64,000 nt of DNA, taken from Pelobates cultripes (lineage: Eukaryota; Chordata; Amphibia; Anura; Pelobatidae). Below, one piece after another: positions 12,021 through 22,469 of the stretch. A program made the translations under genes and the position numbers. Within the stretch, counting starts at the first letter, position 1. Every line of letters begins with the position of its first letter. The notes under the pieces were generated by a model. That model did no database searches. It was not told the origin of the DNA and worked only from the letters and a program-made list of their open reading frames with translations. Location: NCBI GenBank assembly GCA_933207985.1, contig OW240917.1, positions 96,849,960 to 96,913,959 on the forward strand, given 5' to 3'.

Positions 12021-12480
12021 CGAATGATTGGAATGACCTCTGATCTGAAGCATACCACATCATCTACAAAACACGGTGGAAGCAGTCTAAAGGCATAGGT
12101 ATGCATGGCTTCCAATGGCACTGGGTCACTAGTGTTTATTGATGGTGTGACAGAAGCCAGAAGCAGCTGAATTATGAAGTGTATAGCACTATATTGTCTG
12201 TTCAGATTTAGCCAAATTCAGCGAAATTGATTGGACAGCACTTTAACTTACAGATGGACAATAACCCAAACCAAACTGCAAAAGTAACCCAAGAATATTT
12301 TAAGGCAAAGAAGGGGAATATTCTGAAATGGCTGAGTCAATCACCTGCTCTCAACCCAATCAAGAAGGCATTTCACTTGCTGAAGACAAGACCTATGGCA
12401 TAAAGACCCATGAACAAACAACAACTAAAGACAGTGCAGTAAAGGCCCAGCAAAAAATCAAAAAATCAATCATTTTTTTA
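12021..12480 (+). pseudogene. Tc1-like transposase fragment (DDE half)
   Basis: Plus-strand pieces match the C-terminal half of a Tc1 transposase: 'KHGGSS', then 'CMASNGTGSLVFIDGVT' (about 12100-12155), 'MDNNPNQTAKVTQEYF' (12252-12300, the second-Asp region) and 'WLSQSPALNPIKKAFH' (12330-12380, where the family usually has SPDLNPIE). The third acidic residue is changed and stops interrupt the frame. No HTH half and no inverted repeats are present. It directly abuts the DIRS fragment with no visible boundary signal. Confidence 0.85.
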
Positions 12481-12769
12481 TCACAGCGGCCCACTGAGGA
12501 GGGGGCGGGGCAGAGAGGGTGTGTTTTGTCATCACCAATGACAAACACGCCCCCTCTCAAAAATGAGCATGTTGGTTTAATGCTCTTTCAGGGCAGACCA
12601 TGCACAGAGCTCTGCTGAAGAGGTCTAGCATGAGAAAAAGGTCCTGTATTTGTTCTGCACAGTGCTTGCACTTTGTGTCCTTGCAACTTGTCTCCGGTGT
12701 TTCTATAAATGGCATACCAGGAGACAAAAGGGCCGGGAAAGAGTATTGTGCATGTGTTTGGAGCTGTAG
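12481..12769. other. Short unclassified block
   Basis: Contains a small inverted motif near 12495-12555 ('gagggggcgg' and 'acacgccccctc'). No frame or named element. It may be the flank of the element that hosts the following minisatellite. Confidence 0.35.
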
Positions 12770-12968
12770 AGAGAGTGTGTATAGGGGATGTAGCAAGTGT
12801 GTGCGTAAGGGCTATTGTGTGTGCGTGTATAGGTGATGTAGTTTTTGTAGGGGTTGCAGAGAGTGTGTGTTTTGGAAATGTAGTGTTTGCTTACAAGGAA
12901 TCTAGTGTGTGTATAGGGGATCCAGAGTGTATATGTTAGAAATGTAGTGTGTGTGTAGGTGGTGCAGA

Positions 12969-13007
<39 letters not shown>

Positions 13008-13190
13008 GGAGTCTAGTGTGTGTACAGGAGATCTAGTGTGTATATAGCAGATTCTGAGTGTATATAGAGATCTAGTGTGTGTATGTGTGTAGATGATCCA
13101 GAGTCGGGTAAGGGATCTAGTGTGTGTCTGGAATGTAATGTGTTTAGGGGTGCAGTATCTGTGTGACGGGTGTTGTAGTATGTATATGTA
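12770..13190. repeat. Degenerate GT-rich minisatellite
   Basis: Irregular units of roughly 15-30 bp on the theme 'gggat(g/c)tagtgtgtgta', including a pure GT run and a TA run at about 12967-13007. Frames across it are artefacts. Confidence 0.8.
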
Positions 13191-13489
13191 TATTTAAAGC
13201 ACTTTCTATAGGCTTTATAATCAGCTGTGTTCCACTGCTTTAATCACTTTTTTCTTAATACACACAGTATTGTGATTTTATGTTACTATAATTACTGGAA
13301 ACCATTCCTTTAAGAACGGTATGTAAATAATATTGGCAGTTCTTGCCACATACTTATCTTTAGATCAGTATAGATCTTCAATAGCTAAATCACTACACTA
13401 CTTTTCTCTTCTGTAACCTTTCTAGTATTTAAGGGTTAAGAGATCTTGCATTATACACGTTTTAGATCTCCCTTCATTATCATTTATTG

Positions 13490-13795
13490 CAGTATGTTAC
13501 TAGAGCGTGGCTGGGTTGCCGTGGAGGGGCTTGTTTCCCGTCCCTATGGTGACGTACGTCACACAGCCACGTCGTAGATGGGCAGAGCATGCACACGCAT
13601 GCGCACTGGGCAATTTAGAACACGGGCGGCACTGGAGATCGTGTACACCTGGGGTAAGCTAATTTCTAATGATTGTTTCCCTTATATATGTCGTTTTTGT
13701 ATGTATGGTTATTGTTCCTGATGAAAGTCCCAGACGAGGACTGAAACATTGAGCTGCCATTTTAACATGTATTAATGAAGTCTACAACTTTTAAT
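13490..13795 (+). mobile_element. Penelope-like terminal region
   Basis: A GC-rich block with 'tggtgacgtacgtcac' (about 13545) is followed by AT-rich sequence and then a hammerhead-like core (13718-13747). The same layout appears at 18260-18480. It is cut off at about 13795, where an L2 3' end begins. Confidence 0.5.
13718..13747 (+). ncRNA. Hammerhead-like ribozyme core, best match in the window
   Basis: Reads CTGATGA (13718-13724), then a 5-bp stem AGTCC/GGACT, then GAAAC (13743-13747). CUGAUGA and GAAA flanking stem II are the invariant parts of a hammerhead. Penelope-like retroelements are known to carry minimal hammerheads in their terminal repeats. One extra A lies between CTGATGA and the stem, so activity is uncertain. 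I could not assign stems I and III confidently. Confidence 0.45.
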
Positions 13796-14235
13796 CTTCA
13801 ACTGAAAACCATGAGTGCTAGTCATCTCTACCATTTGGATATATATTGCCTTCAAGATTTCTCGAGGGCTGCACCGTTCCTGTGGAACTCGCTTCCCTCC
13901 TCCGTTAGATGCTCACCCAGTCTCCACTCCTTCAAAAAATCGTTAAAAACTCACTTCTTCATAAAAGTGTATCAATTAAACTGTTAATAGCTCCTGACTG
14001 ATTCCTCTTCTGCAACTGTCACTAGTCTAATACTATCCTTACCTTTTTGTGTCATTTTACCCCACTCACACTAGCATGTAAGCTCATTGAGCAGGGCCCT
14101 CAACCCCTCTGTTCTTGTGCGTCCAACTTATCTGGTTACAACTACATGTCTGTTCGTCCACCCATTGTAAAGCGCTGAGGAATTTGACGGCGCTCTATAA
14201 ATATCTTAATAATAATAATAATAATATATATTATA
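13796..14235 (+). pseudogene. L2-type LINE 3' end with AAT-repeat tail
   Basis: The last residues of an L2/CR1-type ORF2 are readable: 'RAAPFLWNSLPSSVR' and 'SLHSFKKSLKTHFF' (13868-13963). They are followed by a 3' untranslated region ending 'gtaaagcgctgaggaattt' and 'cgctctataaatat' and then (aat)n at about 14206-14225. It is a 5'-truncated copy, as is usual for target-primed reverse transcription. The ATG-initiated frame at 13775 starts in the upstream Penelope sequence and is not a real start. Confidence 0.8.
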
Positions 14236-14244
14236 AATATGTTT

Positions 14245-14612
14245 GGAAATATTGTGTGTGTGGTGCAGTGGGTGTGTGTGAAGGGTGCAGTGGGTGTGTG
14301 TGAGGAGTTTAGTGTATATGTGAGGGGTGCAGTCTGTGTGTGGAGTATGTGTGTGTGTGATGAATGCTGTGAGTCTGAGGGGTGAAGTGTGTGTTTGTGA
14401 GGGTGATGTGTGTGAGAGTGCTGTGTGTGAGGGTGATGTGTGTCAGAGAACTGTGTGTGAGGGTGATGTGTGTGAGGGTGCTTTGTGTGAGGGTTCTGTG
14501 TGTGAGAGTGCTGTGTGTAAGGGTGATGTGGGAGATGTGTGTGAGAGTGCTGTGTGTGAGGGTGATGTGTGTGAGGGTGATGTGTGTGCATATGTTAGGA
14601 GGGATTGTGTGT
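14245..14612. repeat. GT-rich minisatellite, 15-bp unit
   Basis: Near-perfect tandem units of 15 bp, 'tgtgtgagggtgatg' and its variant 'tgtgtgagagtgctg', with a short indel near 14530. The period is a multiple of three, which makes long artificial Cys/Val-rich frames on plus and His/Pro-rich frames on minus. Confidence 0.9.
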
Positions 14613-14957
14613 TAAGGGAGTACCTTTAGCCCAGGAGGGGGGACTTGCACAGTGGTGCCTGGGAGGGGGGGACCGGCACTATCCCTGGTGGTGCTAGCTG
14701 TGAGTGAACTCTAGCCTGCAAGCTCTCACGGGAGGAACCCGGCAGAGCTGCAAGATATAGCTGTGCCGGGTCCTCGCCTCCCTCCCTAGTCGCATGTCTG
14801 TACATGGAATGTCATGGAATGCAGCAGGACCGGTGCTCAGATAGTGTGGGCCCTGCATGGACCAGCTGGGGAGATCCTGTAACCTCCCCTGCCGGCCTCG
14901 GCTTATGGACATCGCAGCATTTGCCAGGTGTGCCCGATGGCCAGTCCGGGCCTGGTG
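14613..14957. mobile_element. 3' part of a hAT-like element
   Basis: The block ends 'gatggccagtccgggcctg' at 14957. Read from the other strand this starts CAGGCCCGGACTGGCC, a hAT-type terminus common in frogs. The 15-bp minisatellite lies directly inside it. The opposite terminus is missing, so the element is truncated at the L2 tail on its left. Confidence 0.5.
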
Positions 14958-14963
14958 TAAATA

Positions 14964-16079
14964 CAGGTGATACTCGAAAAATTAGAATATCATTTTTACT
15001 GTGCCAATCAAGCACAGTAATCCCATGGTCATTGAACCAGGCTTTGGTGCTTTTGGCAGTGTGGGCTGGAAAAATGAAGTCAGCATCCCCATAAAGCTTG
15101 TCTGTGGAAGGAAGCATTAAGTGCTCCAAACTCCTGGTAGATGGCTGCGTTGACCCTGGACTTAATGAAGCACAGTTGACCAATACCAGCAGATGACATG
15201 GCTCCCCAAATCAACACAGACTGTGGAAATTTCACACTGGACTTCAAGCATCTTGCAGTGTGTGCCTCTCCATTCTTCCTTCAGACTCTGCGTCCTTGGT
15301 TTCCAAATGAAATGCAAAAGTTGCACTCATCAGAAAAGAGGACTTTGGACCACTGAGCAACAGTCCAGGTAAGATGCTTTTGACGTTGTTTGTTGTTCAG
15401 GAGCGACTTGACAAGATAAATACGACATCTGAAGCCCATGTCCAGGATCCATCTGTGTGTGGTGGCTCTTGATGCACTGACTCCAGCCTCAGTCCACTCC
15501 TTGTGAAAGTCCCCAACACTTTTGAATGGCCTTTTCCTGACAATCCTCTCCAGGCTGCAGTCATCCCTGCTGCTTGTGCACCTTTTTCTTCCACACTTTT
15601 CCCTTCCACATAACTTTCTATTAATGTGCTTTGATACAGCACTTTGGGAACATCCAACATCCTTCACAATTACCTTTTGAGGCTTTCCCTCCTTGTGGAG
15701 GGTGTCAATGATGGTTTTCTGCACAACTGTCAGGTCAGCAGTCTTCCCCATGATTGTGATTCCTACTGAACCAGACTGAGAGACCATTTAAAGGACCAGG
15801 AATGCTTTGCAGGTGTTATGGCTTACTTAGCTGATTAGAGTGGGACACTGTGAGCATAGAATATTGCACCTTTTCACAATATTCTAATTTACTGAGATTG
15901 TGGATTTGGGGTTTTCATGAGCTGTAAGCCATAATCATTGCACTTATGAAAAATCACGGCTTGAACTATCTTGCTTTGCATGTAATGCGTCTATCTCATA
16001 TATTAGTTTCCCCTTTTACGTTGCATTACTGAAATAAATGAACTTTTGCACGATATTCTAATTTTTCAAGTATTACCTG
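14964..16079 (-). mobile_element. Internally deleted Tc1-like transposon with intact ends
   Basis: The termini CAGGTGATACTCGAAAAATT (14964) and the inverse ending AAGTATTACCTG (16079) are bounded by TA at 14962-14963 and 16080-16081. The length is 1116 bp, whereas Tc1 elements are usually about 1.6 kb. The missing part is transposase C-terminus and 3' flank: after the minus-strand 'GITVLDW' the frame runs directly into the inverted repeat. Confidence 0.92.
15000..15787 (-). pseudogene. Tc1 transposase, C-terminally deleted
   Basis: The frame starts at 15787 (MVSQSGSV..MGKTADLTVVQK). It has the N-terminal HTH ('VVQKTIIDTLHKEGK..VGCSQSAVSKHI', about residues 20-58), the second HTH with a basic stretch ('GREKCGRKRCTS'), and the first catalytic Asp in 'VLFSDECNF' (about residues 150-158). 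The frame then breaks at about 15281 and resumes as '..INAAIYQEFGAL' and 'DADFIFPAHTAKSTKAWF' (15100-15030). Compared with relatives, about five residues that normally hold the second Asp are missing just before 'PAHTA', and the third-acid region is deleted. The enzyme cannot be active. Confidence 0.88.
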
Positions 16080-16081
16080 TA

Positions 16082-16918
16082 TAGTACGCAGATCCTTTCC
16101 TATTTAAATTGATGTTTGATATTTGCAATTTTATTGTGATGTTCCTTCCTCTCCTCTTCTATCCTCTCCTCAATGCACAGCATTAAGTGAACATTTATTT
16201 GAGAGTGTAACAATTGTGTTTTTTTTTTGCCATAAATAAATTCTCAAAAATATAGACCATATCATCAGATTCTGTTTTTTCTACACAAATTTCTGTTTAC
16301 ATATATGTACTGTAGACTAGATATATATTGCATTTTATTTATGCAACATGTATTATTGAAATAATTCACTTTACCTTTTTACTGAACTTCTGAGGCATTG
16401 AAGGAATGTCATGCTAATTAGTTCTTTTGCTGACCAAAATTTACTTACCCAGGTGTTATCACGTAATTAATGCAGCTAGGGTTCTGCTCTACTCTAATAA
16501 ACTCCAAGGGATAGATGTTTCATCACTAACCAAGCTGTTACGCTGTAGGGTTTTTTTCTTGAAGAGAGCTGGTAAACATCTCACAAATGATCTAATTTAG
16601 AATAGCATGTACAGTACAATATACAAGCTAATCTATTGTCATTTGCTAATTATGTAGCTTAATCTTTATATTCCCAAAACATGTTTACAACATTCTATAA
16701 AATGCATTGCATTTTAATTAAAAATACTTAGTTTCTCTATATTTTTGCATCTAAGAAAACAAGTCCAGATACTCTAATGAACTAATGAACATGAGAACTC
16801 TTTCTTCAAATTACTTTTTCCCTAAAACCATAAAACTGGACAAATGATTAATTCTATTTATTGCTCTACTCACTCACTTTTTTTCTGGACAGACCAAATA
16901 TATATGGTCATTTTTATA
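16082..16918. other. No gene seen; a lone mariner-type end at 16877-16896
   Basis: AT-rich sequence. At 16877-16896 'ttttttctggacagacc' faces the mariner terminus at 16921 in inverted orientation, so two like ends sit head to head with a 25-bp spacer. Confidence 0.5.
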
Positions 16919-16920
16919 TA

Positions 16921-17571
16921 GGGTCTGTCTGGAAAAAAGTCAAGCCATTTTTAATATGACGAGAACAGTTTGCACGACATTGATGTAATCTGGCAGTCAA
17001 GGAGAGTGAACTGCAATGAGCATGCGTTAACAATAACTACTTCACTGTATTAGTCAGTGGGAGCTCTAGACGCCATTAAGTGAGCAGGTGTACTGTGTGG
17101 CCCTCACAATGACTGAGTGAGTAGGGCAACAAATCTGCATAAAATTTTGCATTAAGCTTAAACATTCCTTTGCGGAAACTATTCAGATGATCCATAAGGC
17201 TTTCAGGGACGATGCAATGAGATCAGTGCAAATAAAAGTGCAGCACAAATGCTTCAAATATGATTAAGAATCTGTTGAAAGATTTGGTGCCCTTCAGCTC
17301 ATGGCTTTTCCCAAAACACCTTTGAAAGGGAAGAGCTTTTGTACCATGGATCAGATTCAGGTAAATATGATGAGTCAGCTGATGGGGATTCCAATAAAGG
17401 ATTTTGAACAGTGGAAGAGATGCAGTGAAAACTGTGTGAGGTCCAAGGTCAACACTTTGAAAGGGACCGAGGCGTCATGTAAATATGTACAATTTTTCCT
17501 GTATCTTGTATATTCTTCCAGAAATGTCTCTATTTTTCATATTGCATGGGTGTATACTTTCTGGACAGACA
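16921..17571 (+). mobile_element. Internally deleted mariner element
   Basis: The inverted ends GGGTCTGTCTGGAAA and its partner 'tttctggacagaca' are bounded by TA at 16919-16920 and 17572-17573. Inside, the plus strand encodes the first roughly 55 residues of a mariner transposase from ATG 17109 ('ICIKFCIKL..AETIQMIHKAF.DDAM', stop at codon 4). It then jumps straight to the C-terminal end ('FPKTPLKGKSF' and 'LMGIPIKDFEQWKR' at 17305-17420). The whole DDD catalytic region is deleted, leaving about 650 bp instead of about 1.3 kb. Confidence 0.88.
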
Positions 17572-17593
17572 TATATACATATACATACAATTT

Positions 17594-17678
17594 TATACTT
17601 CACAATATGAAGACATTGTATTATAAAAATCAGTTATTATGATTTTCATAATACAGTGTCTTCATATTGTGAAGTATA
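17594..17678. repeat. Hairpin with 39-bp arms
   Basis: Arms 17594-17632 and 17640-17678 pair with two mismatches around a 7-base loop (gttatta). It lies 20 bp beyond the mariner terminus and is not part of it. Confidence 0.9.
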
Positions 17679-17769
17679 ACATTTAGTATTTTTATTTGTA
17701 TTATTTTTTTGGAGGACAGAAGATCCTTTATTATTCTTTGCTTGGCACTACAATGGACTGCGTCCATTG

Positions 17770-18751
17770 ATTTGGTAGATAGCATTCAGACGCTGGTTAT
17801 GTATATACAAATGGAGAATGGATCAGCGCTGCGTGATATAGTAGGGGGCTAGAAACAGGTAGATAGCTGCAACCTATAGGTATGAGGTTCCCTCTAAAAT
17901 CCTCAAAAGAGAAATGTCAAAAACAGAAATATATATATTATATTATATATTTAATATGTCGATAATTACCGCATACTCCGTTTTCGGAAAATTTATATGT
18001 TGATATACACTATAATCCATGCTGCATGAATGGTATTCACGTCTATTCTCATTCACTCTAATATTTGTCACCACTTTGTGCATGATTTTTTATTGCTCCT
18101 CACGAGTGTTCACCTTCCCTCCTCACATTTTCTTTCATTCCTGCGGCTTTAGATATTATTATATTTGTAATATTACAGCAACTGATATAATTTTCAGACC
18201 TCACCGCATTGTTACTTACACTGGCACTGTTTCTTCACCCGATATAGTACTTATCACTTACATGATTGTTACTTCGGTAACCATGGTAACTACGCTTCTA
18301 CCCGCAGTGCGTCAATGCGTGGTGACGTCACATGCCGCTTCAGTGCACTTCTGGGTAGTAGCAGAGAGCGGGACATCACTTCAACGATTGGTAAGCTCAT
18401 TATTTATTTGTTATATATATGCATTTTCTATGTACATTCAATGACCTTGAAAAAGACCCGATAGTGTTGAAACGTCAATTTTATTTCTGTATGTAATTTC
18501 ACTTTAATAAATCACATCGTACTAAATTGAAGGACCTGTGTGTGCATCTCCTTGATATATTTTGGATGCATTTGGATTTGCACCCAGGCATATTTACACA
18601 GAATCCTGGTAAAGAGAGTGCCAAGCCATCAACCTTCTATATATACTATATATACGTGATCTTGATAAAGACCCCAGGAGGGTCGAAACGTCACAGTAAA
18701 TACCATTTTTTGCCACTCAGAAGTAGTCCTAGTGTGCTCCCTTTATTCTTT

Positions 18752-18755
<4 letters not shown>
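17770..18755 (+). mobile_element. Penelope-like terminal sequences, two hammerhead-like cores
   Basis: Core 1 at 18445-18476 reads CCTTGAAAAAGACCCG then GTGTTGAAACGTC. Core 2 at 18661-18692 reads CTTGATAAAGACCCC then GGGTCGAAACGTC with a good GACCC/GGGTC stem II. Both end in GAAACGTC, but the CUGANGA box is altered, so these are probably inactive relics. The block before core 1 ('ggtgacgtcacatgcc' and 'gcgtcaatgcgtgg') resembles that before the core at 13718. The double arrangement fits the tandem terminal repeats of Penelope-like elements. Confidence 0.5.

Positions 18756-18799
<44 letters not shown>
18755..18799. repeat. (TA)n microsatellite
   Basis: Uninterrupted TA dinucleotide run directly before the Ngaro element. 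Confidence 0.97.
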
Positions 18800-18802
<3 letters not shown>

Positions 18803-18830
18803 GGTCAGAACTTAAATCATATATGGAAAT

Positions 18831-19077
18831 AGAGGAAAGGGGAAAAGTTGCTGGTGGTGTGCCGAAATCAACGTGCGGGTAGGCCTGTAATGAAGAGGGC
18901 CCGCTAGGGGTAATGTAATAATAATAGTAAAATATTAGAGGGAGTGGTGGGTGGGGTCACTCAAACAGGAAACGACATAGGTAAGCAGGGGGTTAGAGTT
19001 TTTATATAGAGGAAAGGGGGAAAGTTGGTAGTGGTGTGCCGAAACCAATGTACGGGTAGGCCTGTAATAAAGAGGGC
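18831..19077. repeat. Ngaro B2-A2-B1 terminal direct repeats
   Basis: B copies (18831-18900 and 19009-19077) share 'gaggaaagggg..agttg..gtggtgtgccgaaa'. The A2 copy between them matches 23920-23969. This is the 3' end in element orientation. Confidence 0.88.
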
Positions 19078-19108
19078 AAAAAGATATTGCAGGAAAACAC
19101 ACTTTATT

Positions 19109-19770
19109 TCATACACATAATGCTAAACATTTAAAAGCTTTCCTGAGTTCTTTCTCAGGCTGCGGGATATATGTACTGTAGACAGAGGATTTCCATCTAC
19201 CCATTCTTTTAATGATATGGACTGGTGTGTTCATACTGGAGGCTACAGAGGCTGCCCCAATTCTGAAGGTGTGACCAGAAAATGAGGTGGGGTTATGTCC
19301 CAATCTTAGCAATGATGTTCTAACTTGAAATATGAACTTGTGAGTGGGTGGTAGAAGTAGTGGGTGAAGAAGTAGTAAGGGAGAGTTAGCAGGGAGACTG
19401 TTGGGGGTGGATAGAAATGAGTTGAGTATTTTAAGAGCTGGATTGTAGTATGGTAGTTAGTGTGGTATGTAAAGACATAACATAATGGTCGCCATGTTTG
19501 ACCATGTCCGATAATTTTAGACATGTGCTGATATCGGATTGACGGACAACAGTGAACTTTCAGAGTCTAAGGAAGCCGTAGAAGGAGATGTAAATGGCTA
19601 CTTTGATGATAGAGTTAGTCTGGACGTTAAAGGGGATTGTGTTCAATAGGTCTGATATGTTCCTGAATATGGGTCCATCTATCGGTAATCTATTGGTAGT
19701 AGGAGGTCGATCTATTTTGGTTGATGCCTGTAAGAATGGTTTTGATGGGGTATGTAGCAAGAAAACGTGG
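19109..19770 (-). pseudogene. Ngaro tyrosine recombinase
   Basis: The C-terminal catalytic part at 19312-19109 shows 'SGHTFRIGAAS' (H-x-x-R box), 'IIKRMGRWKSSVYSTYI' (G-x-W and the nucleophile-region tyrosine) and ends in a basic tail. The N-terminal part at about 19760-19560 has 'ISFYGFLRL', where relatives have 'AFFGFLRCGE'. Between them the frame is broken. The enzyme would integrate a circular DNA intermediate without target duplication, which agrees with the absence of flanking duplications. Confidence 0.82.
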
Positions 19771-19989
19771 GTGATTGGGAAAGGTAGCGAGGACTTGGTG
19801 CTGTATACCTGTAAGATATAATTTGATAGTGTTGTGTGCTAGTTTGAGTGACAAAAAGAGGCAAAAGCAACCATGGTCTTGATAGAGTAATTATCCAAAA
19901 TGTGAAACTCCCCACCAAATCTGCGGAAGACAATCAACGCCCTATCATATGCTGTCTTAGTGTTGGCTGAAAGAGCGTTGCATGAGAGT

Positions 19990-20413
19990 AACCGTGTGTG
20001 GGTCAATAATCCCGTTTGTCCAAGATTAGCTCTGGAAATGTCAGTATTCTGGATCGGAACTCGTTGGCGAAAGGATGCACCTTGTAGAATGCCTGAAAAT
20101 TAGACTGGAACAAAGCATCACCTGCTATGTTTTGAATGCCCGGAATGTGTTCGCACTCCAAGAATAATTGTAGTTTGGTGGCCAGCCACATCAATATCCG
20201 TTTCAATCACAGAATGCTCAAGGCGGAAGTGCGCTCTTTATTGATAATCTCGCAAGCCGCCAAATTATCTGAGAAACACTCTATTGCCTTACCGACCCAC
20301 AGGTTACCCCAAGTATGGGCAGATACTACAATGGGGTAGATCTCAAAAGGGCTTAATTTTCCCTGAAGATCAGCATGGTAAGTGGTTCTAGAGGCAAAAC
20401 ATCCGTAAACCAA
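19990..20413 (-). pseudogene. Ngaro RNase H domain
   Basis: Minus-strand reading from 20413 gives 'FEIYPIVVSAHTWGNLW', 'IECFSDNLAACEIINK' (Asp box) and, after a frameshift near 20207, 'LECEHIPGIQNIAGDALFQSNFQAF' in pieces. The last part corresponds to the family's 'HVPG..N..ADALSR..LQ.F' box. It lies between RT and recombinase as expected. Confidence 0.82.
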
Positions 20414-20586
20414 TGGTTACCAAAAATTGCAGTGAATCCTGTGTGGTCTGCTGCATCAGTCCAAATTACAGGGGAGTGGTGGGACAGTGGGGGAATGAAT
20501 ATAGAGATGTTGTTACACACTGCCAGGAAGTGCCTTCACATGCATAAATTGGCTGCGGCTGGGGGATTGAGGACTATGGTGCATCA

Positions 20587-21330
20587 TCAGGCATGCTGGG
20601 CAGAAGGCAGAGTAACCTGGAGATAAAGAATAGACATCATGAAATTGAAGAATCCCAGTAAAGACTGGAGATCCCTCCGTATACCAGAACATTTTTGGAG
20701 GAACTGGTCCAGTTCTTGTCTAATGCACATCAATTTCACATCGGGGAGGAGTGTCTGCATAGACATCAAGTTTAGGAAGATACCAAGAAATACCAACTGT
20801 GTTGTGTGGCCTATCGTTTTGTCAGGGGACAATGGAACACCTAGTGTTGAAAACAGTGCTGTGGTGCTAAGGATGCTACGTAATGTGAGGGAACCTGCTT
20901 CAGCTAGTAAAAAATGGTCTAAATAGTTTATGATCATGTGGCATTTGACCATATTCAGGAGCAGCCAGCAAAGAGTCTCTGCAAAGATGTCGAACAGTTA
21001 CGGGCTGCTCCTTGGGCTGAAATTGAGTCTGGTGGCAAAGTAAAAATTATCCCTCCATTTGACGTCATGGATATGCCAGAGTGACGGATGGATAGTTAGT
21101 AATTTGAAAGCGTTTGTAATATCCGTCTTACTGAGCCAGGTTTGTTCACCAGCCAATAGAATAGCATTCTTCAGCCGGTATTAGTGAATTTAAACTAGAG
21201 TTGTGAGAAAATGAGGCATGGACAAATCAATGATCAAAGGGGTCTGCTTCGCAGGGACACAAGTTGGAGGAGTGTGAGGTAGAGGAACAAACCGCACAAG
21301 ATGGTGATCTCATGCCGGCAAAATGCCTGC
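20587..21330 (-). pseudogene. Ngaro reverse transcriptase
   Basis: In minus orientation: 'PLIIDLSMPHF' (about 21240), 'TDITNAFKLLTIHPS.WH' (21130-21080), 'VKWRDNFYFATRL' (21065-21030), 'IFAETLCWLL' (20990-20960), the catalytic region 'IINYLDHFLL' (20930-20900), then 'GVPLSPDKT', 'LVFLGIFL' and 'LQSLLGFFNF'. The usual YxDD is YLDH here, so the second catalytic Asp is lost. A stop follows 'SPRSSP'. Confidence 0.85.
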
Positions 21331-22160
21331 AGAACAGCTCTGTGTCCAACTGACTCCAATCTGGGCCAGAGCTACTGCTGCTTTAGATGATACCGACTTG
21401 TGGTAATCATAGAAAGCGAAACCCCCATACTTGTGCCCAAGGTCCATCACTTTGTGTAAATAGAGGTCGAATTCCTCTTGTCTCTGAGTGTATACAGAGC
21501 AGATAACATCTCTGTATAGTCCAAAGCCGAGAACGAATTCAGGGATGGAGAGTTTTTTATTAAGACGTGGGTCCCTAGTTTTGAGGATCACAGAAATATC
21601 GCCGTAATTAAAAGCTCTATTTTCTAAAATGTCCTGCAAAGCAATAAGGAGAGAGACTAGGCTGACATCCTTGCCATCTAGAATGTCTTTCTCAATGGAA
21701 GGTGGGACCTAATGTGCAGGGGCGATGACATGTGAAGTGGAGGGAGTAATAGTAATGGTACTACCCTATGTATTTGAGGGTGCAGGTGCGGGGGCTGGAA
21801 CGTCAGCTGCGTTGATAGTAGGGATGACAGTTTCTATCTTGGTCATTCTCTTGTTAAGGGACTGAAGGATAGACAAGATAGATGACAAGGTGTCTTGAAC
21901 TTGTCCTAAACCACTGGCATGGGACTCCTGAGAGCTTGTAACGGGCCTGGGATTGCTGGACTGGACTGCTAGTAGCTTATAGAGTTCCGCTTTCCTAGCT
22001 GTGGCTGGCTCTACCTATGATTTGGCCCATGGGGAAATGTGGCAACAAATCAGTGTGGCGGGATGTGTCCTCTCAGTGACAGTACGGAGTAAAAATGCGT
22101 ATAGCAATGGCAAGTGACACTCTGAACAAACCCTGCAGAAGGGGATATGAGGCAATTAAT
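21310..22160 (-). pseudogene. Ngaro gag-like protein
   Basis: The minus-strand frame contains 'SIPEFVLGFGLYRDVICSVY', 'EEFDLYLHKVMDLGHKYGG' and 'FYDYHKSVSSKAA' (21540-21380), a block I recognise from frog Ngaro-type ORF1 proteins. Upstream is a Pro/Ser-rich linker ('VPAPAPAPS') preceded by a heptad-like stretch ('VQDTLSSILSILQSLNKRM', about 21890-21830) that could be a short coiled coil. In-frame stops lie near 21770 and 21710. Confidence 0.75.
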
Positions 22161-22419
22161 CTAACGTTGGGCCGTGTGGGAGATTCCTCTGTGAGAGGTG
22201 GGGAGTTGGCCTCATGGGGACAATATCGTAGACAAAGTAGTAAGGCCAGCTCCTAACCCTTGCAGCCAGTTCTCTATCCCTAGCAGGGGCTTGTCTTATA
22301 AGAAGCAGCATAAATGTAACTGCACGTACCTAAAAAGGCTGAAAAATAGAGACAGAGTATGAAAGCTGGAGGGAGGATGAAGCTGGAAATGATACATTGA
22401 AGTACTGGATTATAGCTTA

Positions 22420-22424
<5 letters not shown>

Positions 22425-22464
<40 letters not shown>
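22425..22464. repeat. (TA)n microsatellite inside Ngaro 5' region
   Basis: Uninterrupted TA run of about 40 bases. Confidence 0.97.

Positions 22465-22469
<5 letters not shown>

Noticed and set aside
12600..12939. Overlapping Cys/Val-rich plus-strand frames that could look like a small secreted peptide
   Set aside because: They run into the GT minisatellite and have no signal peptide followed by a stable body.
14142..14629. His-rich minus-strand frame and Cys-rich plus-strand frames
   Set aside because: The 15-bp repeat unit keeps frames open artificially.
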